Shown here: positions 61,558 through 64,000 of the stretch, piece after piece | Numbering within the stretch: position 1 is the stretch's first letter | How the letters are laid out: each line of letters opens with the position of its first letter | Assembly (NCBI GenBank): GCA_937951675.1 | Contig: CALFBI010000005.1 | Location: forward strand, 31,014-95,013 | DNA from: an uncultured Verrucomicrobiales bacterium | GTDB lineage: Bacteria; Verrucomicrobiota; Verrucomicrobiia; Verrucomicrobiales; Akkermansiaceae | Direction of reading: 5' to 3' | DNA length: 64,000 bases | Program-made: the position numbers and the translations under genes | Notes under the pieces: generated by a model | The model's input: only the letters and a program-made list of their open reading frames with translations | What the model was told of the DNA's origin: nothing | Database searches by the model: none

Positions 61558-62529
61558 GTGAAGCAAAATCCATATCGCCCTCCTCAGAGTGAGCTGAACA
61601 AGCCTGCACACACAGAGAAAAGACCCCGCCCTCCTCAGAAGAGGTCTCAATATCTTTTCGCCATCTTGCTTGCAACTGTCATTGGCTCTGTCGCCATGAG
61701 GTTACTAAATCACACGGCTATGGATCGAAGCTCCCTTCTCTATATCGGGATCCCCACTGTCATCGCCTTAGGCATGTGCTTCATACCAAAAGCCCGCAGC
61801 GTCACTGGCAGCATCATGGTCGGAATCACTTTCTACCTCCTTATTATCATGATCATTGGGATTGAGGGCTGGATCTGTATCCTGATCGCTTCCCCTTTAT
61901 TTTATCTAGTAGGCGGTATTCTCGGCCTCACAATCGACAAAGTTCGTAACCAGCGCGAAAAAGCGAGTAAGCAAATCAACATGCACCTCTCTTTCACCGC
62001 TCTCATCATCCTTAGCGCCATCGAAGGAACGCATAAGCTGACGAGCTTTGATCGCCAAGAAGAACTTAGTATCACTAGAACGACTTCTCTTACCATAAGG
62101 GAAGTCAAAGAAGCACTTCGCATTCCTCCCCAGGTCGATCCTGAGAAATTCCCACTCCTTTTCAAACTAGGCTTCCCTGCACCAGAGGAGTTCACAGCGG
62201 GTGGCAACCAAATCGGAGACCAATGGATCCTCCCCTACGACCTTGGCAAAGAAGAAAAAAGGAATCTTATTGTCGAAATTTTTGAAAGTTCCGAGCAACA
62301 TCTCAAGCTTTTCACGGTCCAAGATCAAACCCCGCTCGGGAATTGGCTTCGCTGGGATGAAATCCATTGGGACTGGCATACAGACACCACCGGCCAGACA
62401 AAGATCACACTCACGCTCCATTACCAAAGACAACTTGACCCGGCTTGGTATTTCAAACCCCTACAACGATACGCCGTTCGTAAGGCAGGCGACTATTTAA
62501 TCGACCAAATTCTTCATCAAGAGCGATGA
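61558..62529 (+). CDS. Membrane protein with possible SRPBCC-like C-terminal domain
   Basis: 323 residues from a GTG at 61558. The N-terminus NPYRPPQSE resembles the short NPYxPP segment seen at the start of some planctomycete and verrucomicrobial membrane proteins. Three or four helices follow (about 30-125, e.g. FYLLIIMIIGIEGWICILIASPLF). From about 165 to the end is a soluble domain with EFTAGGNQIGDQW, NLIVEIFESSEQHLKLF and a closing AVRKAGDYLIDQ helix, a pattern that resembles the SRPBCC fold. No catalytic residue is evident. It overlaps the next gene by 4 bp. Confidence 0.65.
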   Translation: MKQNPYRPPQSELNKPAHTEKRPRPPQKRSQYLFAILLATVIGSVAMRLLNHTAMDRSSLLYIGIPTVIALGMCFIPKARSVTGSIMVGITFYLLIIMIIGIEGWICILIASPLFYLVGGILGLTIDKVRNQREKASKQINMHLSFTALIILSAIEGTHKLTSFDRQEELSITRTTSLTIREVKEALRIPPQVDPEKFPLLFKLGFPAPEEFTAGGNQIGDQWILPYDLGKEEKRNLIVEIFESSEQHLKLFTVQDQTPLGNWLRWDEIHWDWHTDTTGQTKITLTLHYQRQLDPAWYFKPLQRYAVRKAGDYLIDQILHQER

Positions 62530-63827
62530 CAATCCCCCTTTTACAGGAAAGCGGCATTCTTTACGGGCCGATCTTAATTAGCTCCCTTCTTTTCCTCATG
62601 GGACCTCTTCCTCAAAAGGCTCTCGCAGGACTCTGCTTCAGCTTCCTTACGGTTCTCTCGATGACGATTCTCATCAACCCCTTCATGGCGTGGGCGTGGG
62701 ACATGAAACGAAATAGTCTTTTCGGGCTCCATCCTGCGGCATGGATCGGATGGGCCATTTTATGGGGGATCGCAGCCCCTCTTACTCTAACACGCCTGGC
62801 TCAGAACCTTCTTTCTGTTCCCTTATCTTTTGGAACCACCATTTTAATATTCGCTTCACTCGATTTCATTTTTATGCCGCTATTTCCACAAGTGATTCAG
62901 CTAGATTCCAGATGGATCATAGGAGATTTAATCACCCTTCTCCTCATTTTCATTCCCGCACTCCTACTCTTTCACACCACTGTTGCTCGCACCCACCTCT
63001 CTTATCGAGCTTTGGTTATTGCTGGAACCTTTACCTCCCTGCTCTTTGCATTACCTCTTATCCTCATTAGCTCCGCTCAAGATTATAGCCAAATTGCGCA
63101 AATGATCGAGCACCTCAACCCCGCCCAACGAACTGGAATTTGGATCGCAACAATCACCGGGGCCCTCCCGGGTTGCGCGGCCGCATCCGAATTCTACCGA
63201 CAAGGTAAAGGCACCCCGGTCCCCTTCGATCCACCTACTCATCTCGTCACTTCGGGAGTCTATCGGTATTTAAGAAACCCAATGCAACTAAGCATCACCT
63301 CCCTCTTAATCATTCAAGCGATCGCCCTACAAAGACAAGAACCCCTCATCCTCGCTCTGATTGGCTTCTGTTACTCGATCGGCTTAGCCAAATGGTCCGA
63401 ACACGAAGACCTCAAAAAGCGATTTGGTAACACATGGGCTAATTACCAAAAAAAGAGTCGCAGCTGGATCCCTTATTGGAACCCACCTCTTCCCGCACCA
63501 CAGGCAGTCATCTTTGTCGACCAAACATGCCAAAATTGCAGCGCCTTAGGAGAATGGACGAGCAACTCTTTTCCTAACATTAAAATCAAACCAGCAAATC
63601 AATACGAATACGGAAAACTTCTCCGACTCTGCTACCGAGACCTCAACACCAAAGAAGAATGGTATGGCACTAGCGCTCTAGCTCGCTGCTTCATGCACAA
63701 ACACCTCGGCTGGGCTTTCATTGCCTGGTTCATGCTTCTCCCTGGATTCAGTTGGTTACTCAATCAATGCTTTGACGTAAGCGGGCTGCGAAATGATAAT
63801 AAACAGAAAGAACCGCTTATCAAATAA
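62526..63827 (+). CDS. Isoprenylcysteine methyltransferase-like protein fused to DCC domain
   Basis: 433 residues. The first 310 form about nine helices. The part from 225 has HLVTSGVYRYLRNPMQLS and SEHEDLKKRFGNTWANYQKKSRSWIPY, the signature of the ICMT/PEMT-like membrane methyltransferases. From about 330 comes a soluble segment (AVIFVDQTCQNCSALGEW, then LLRLCYRD and a C-terminal helix), which resembles the DCC/DUF393 thiol-disulfide group with its CxxC. The fusion is unusual to me. Its start is embedded in the previous gene's stop, so the two are co-translated. Substrates are unknown. Confidence 0.7.
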   Translation: MTIPLLQESGILYGPILISSLLFLMGPLPQKALAGLCFSFLTVLSMTILINPFMAWAWDMKRNSLFGLHPAAWIGWAILWGIAAPLTLTRLAQNLLSVPLSFGTTILIFASLDFIFMPLFPQVIQLDSRWIIGDLITLLLIFIPALLLFHTTVARTHLSYRALVIAGTFTSLLFALPLILISSAQDYSQIAQMIEHLNPAQRTGIWIATITGALPGCAAASEFYRQGKGTPVPFDPPTHLVTSGVYRYLRNPMQLSITSLLIIQAIALQRQEPLILALIGFCYSIGLAKWSEHEDLKKRFGNTWANYQKKSRSWIPYWNPPLPAPQAVIFVDQTCQNCSALGEWTSNSFPNIKIKPANQYEYGKLLRLCYRDLNTKEEWYGTSALARCFMHKHLGWAFIAWFMLLPGFSWLLNQCFDVSGLRNDNKQKEPLIK

Positions 63828-64000
63828 ACCAGGAACAGGTGACTACCCCCCCCCCTCTCGCCCTTCAAGAAGCAGGACTCAATCCTGACCCTAGTTGAGA
63901 GAGAGGCGAAGGCCGTAAAAACTCAAGTCGCTTATAATCCTATTTACTGCAAATCACGCATCGCACACAGGCTTTCTAAGCCTGATGAAACGACATCTGG
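63828..64000. other. Window-end intergenic stretch with C10 run
   Basis: No gene is supported in these 173 bases. A run of ten C occurs at 63846-63855, and a 7-bp hairpin (CAGGCTT/AAGCCTG) at 63968-63984 has no T tract. The stretch may contain the end or control region of a neighbour outside the window. Confidence 0.4.

Noticed and set aside
63846..63855. The C10 run as a phase-variation tract
   Set aside because: It lies outside any supported gene or promoter that I can identify.
1..64000. CRISPR arrays, insertion sequences, phage or integrative elements
   Set aside because: No regularly spaced direct repeats, no transposase or integrase genes, and no flanking terminal repeats were seen. 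The two tRNAs show no integrated element beside them.

Overview
The window looks like a piece of a chromosome from a Gram-negative, aerobic, probably marine member of the Verrucomicrobiota, most likely near the Opitutae. The reasons are a long alternative complex III/caa3 operon, an unusual cbb3-like gene pair inside it, a ParE-type topoisomerase subunit, cytoplasmic carbohydrate-active enzymes, intermediate GC content, and many start codons without a clear Shine-Dalgarno sequence. The assignment is inference; there is no rRNA in the window. I see no phage, IS element or CRISPR array.

Layout. 1-6 kb: the start of a small membrane protein gene, polA, a GH43-like beta-propeller protein and a parE-type gene. 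6-11.4 kb: an M15A-like exported peptidase, then a polyphosphate island with ppk2 divergent from a ppx-like gene that overlaps ppk1. 11.4-22 kb: tRNA-Arg(CCG), obg, yqgE, mutL, an A-type Fe-S carrier, a membrane protein, an FAH-family hydrolase, tgt-yajC-secDF, and a DnaQ-like exonuclease. 22-29 kb: leuB, a GH95-like enzyme, two tail-anchored coiled-coil proteins, gatC-gatA and tRNA-Gln(TTG). 29-41 kb: prfA-prmC-murA, a lipoprotein alpha/beta hydrolase, prfB-trmD-U32 peptidase family protein, carbonic anhydrase, a CoaB-only protein, an inositol monophosphatase family protein, ispF and two small unknown genes. 41-44.3 kb: a glucosyl-phosphoglycerate-synthase-like glycosyltransferase coupled to an HAD phosphatase, and a beta-barrel-like outer membrane protein.

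44.3-61.3 kb: one large minus-strand respiratory operon. It runs actABCDEF, a small membrane protein, a CcoN-like protein, a CcoO-like cytochrome c, a second monoheme cytochrome c, coxA, an enlarged coxC, a subunit IV gene, two small membrane proteins and coxB. It would carry electrons from quinol through complex III and c-type cytochromes to a caa3-type oxidase. Two features stand out. The CcoN-like protein has lost the histidines for CuB, heme b3 and one heme b ligand, so it cannot be a normal oxidase subunit. Subunit III carries a hydrophilic insertion of roughly 390 residues, with a His/Asp-rich segment, that should face the periplasm. The upstream region holds a perfect 12-bp inverted repeat, a pair of identical 12-mers 32 bp apart, and a second perfect inverted repeat next to the divergent gene.

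61.5-64 kb: two coupled plus-strand genes, a membrane protein with a possible SRPBCC-like C-terminus and a fusion of an isoprenylcysteine-methyltransferase-like membrane domain with a DCC/DUF393-like domain. Other proteins with changed key residues are the Ppx-like protein (both phosphate-loop aspartates are His), Tgt (zinc Cys cluster missing) and MutL (endonuclease motif degenerate).
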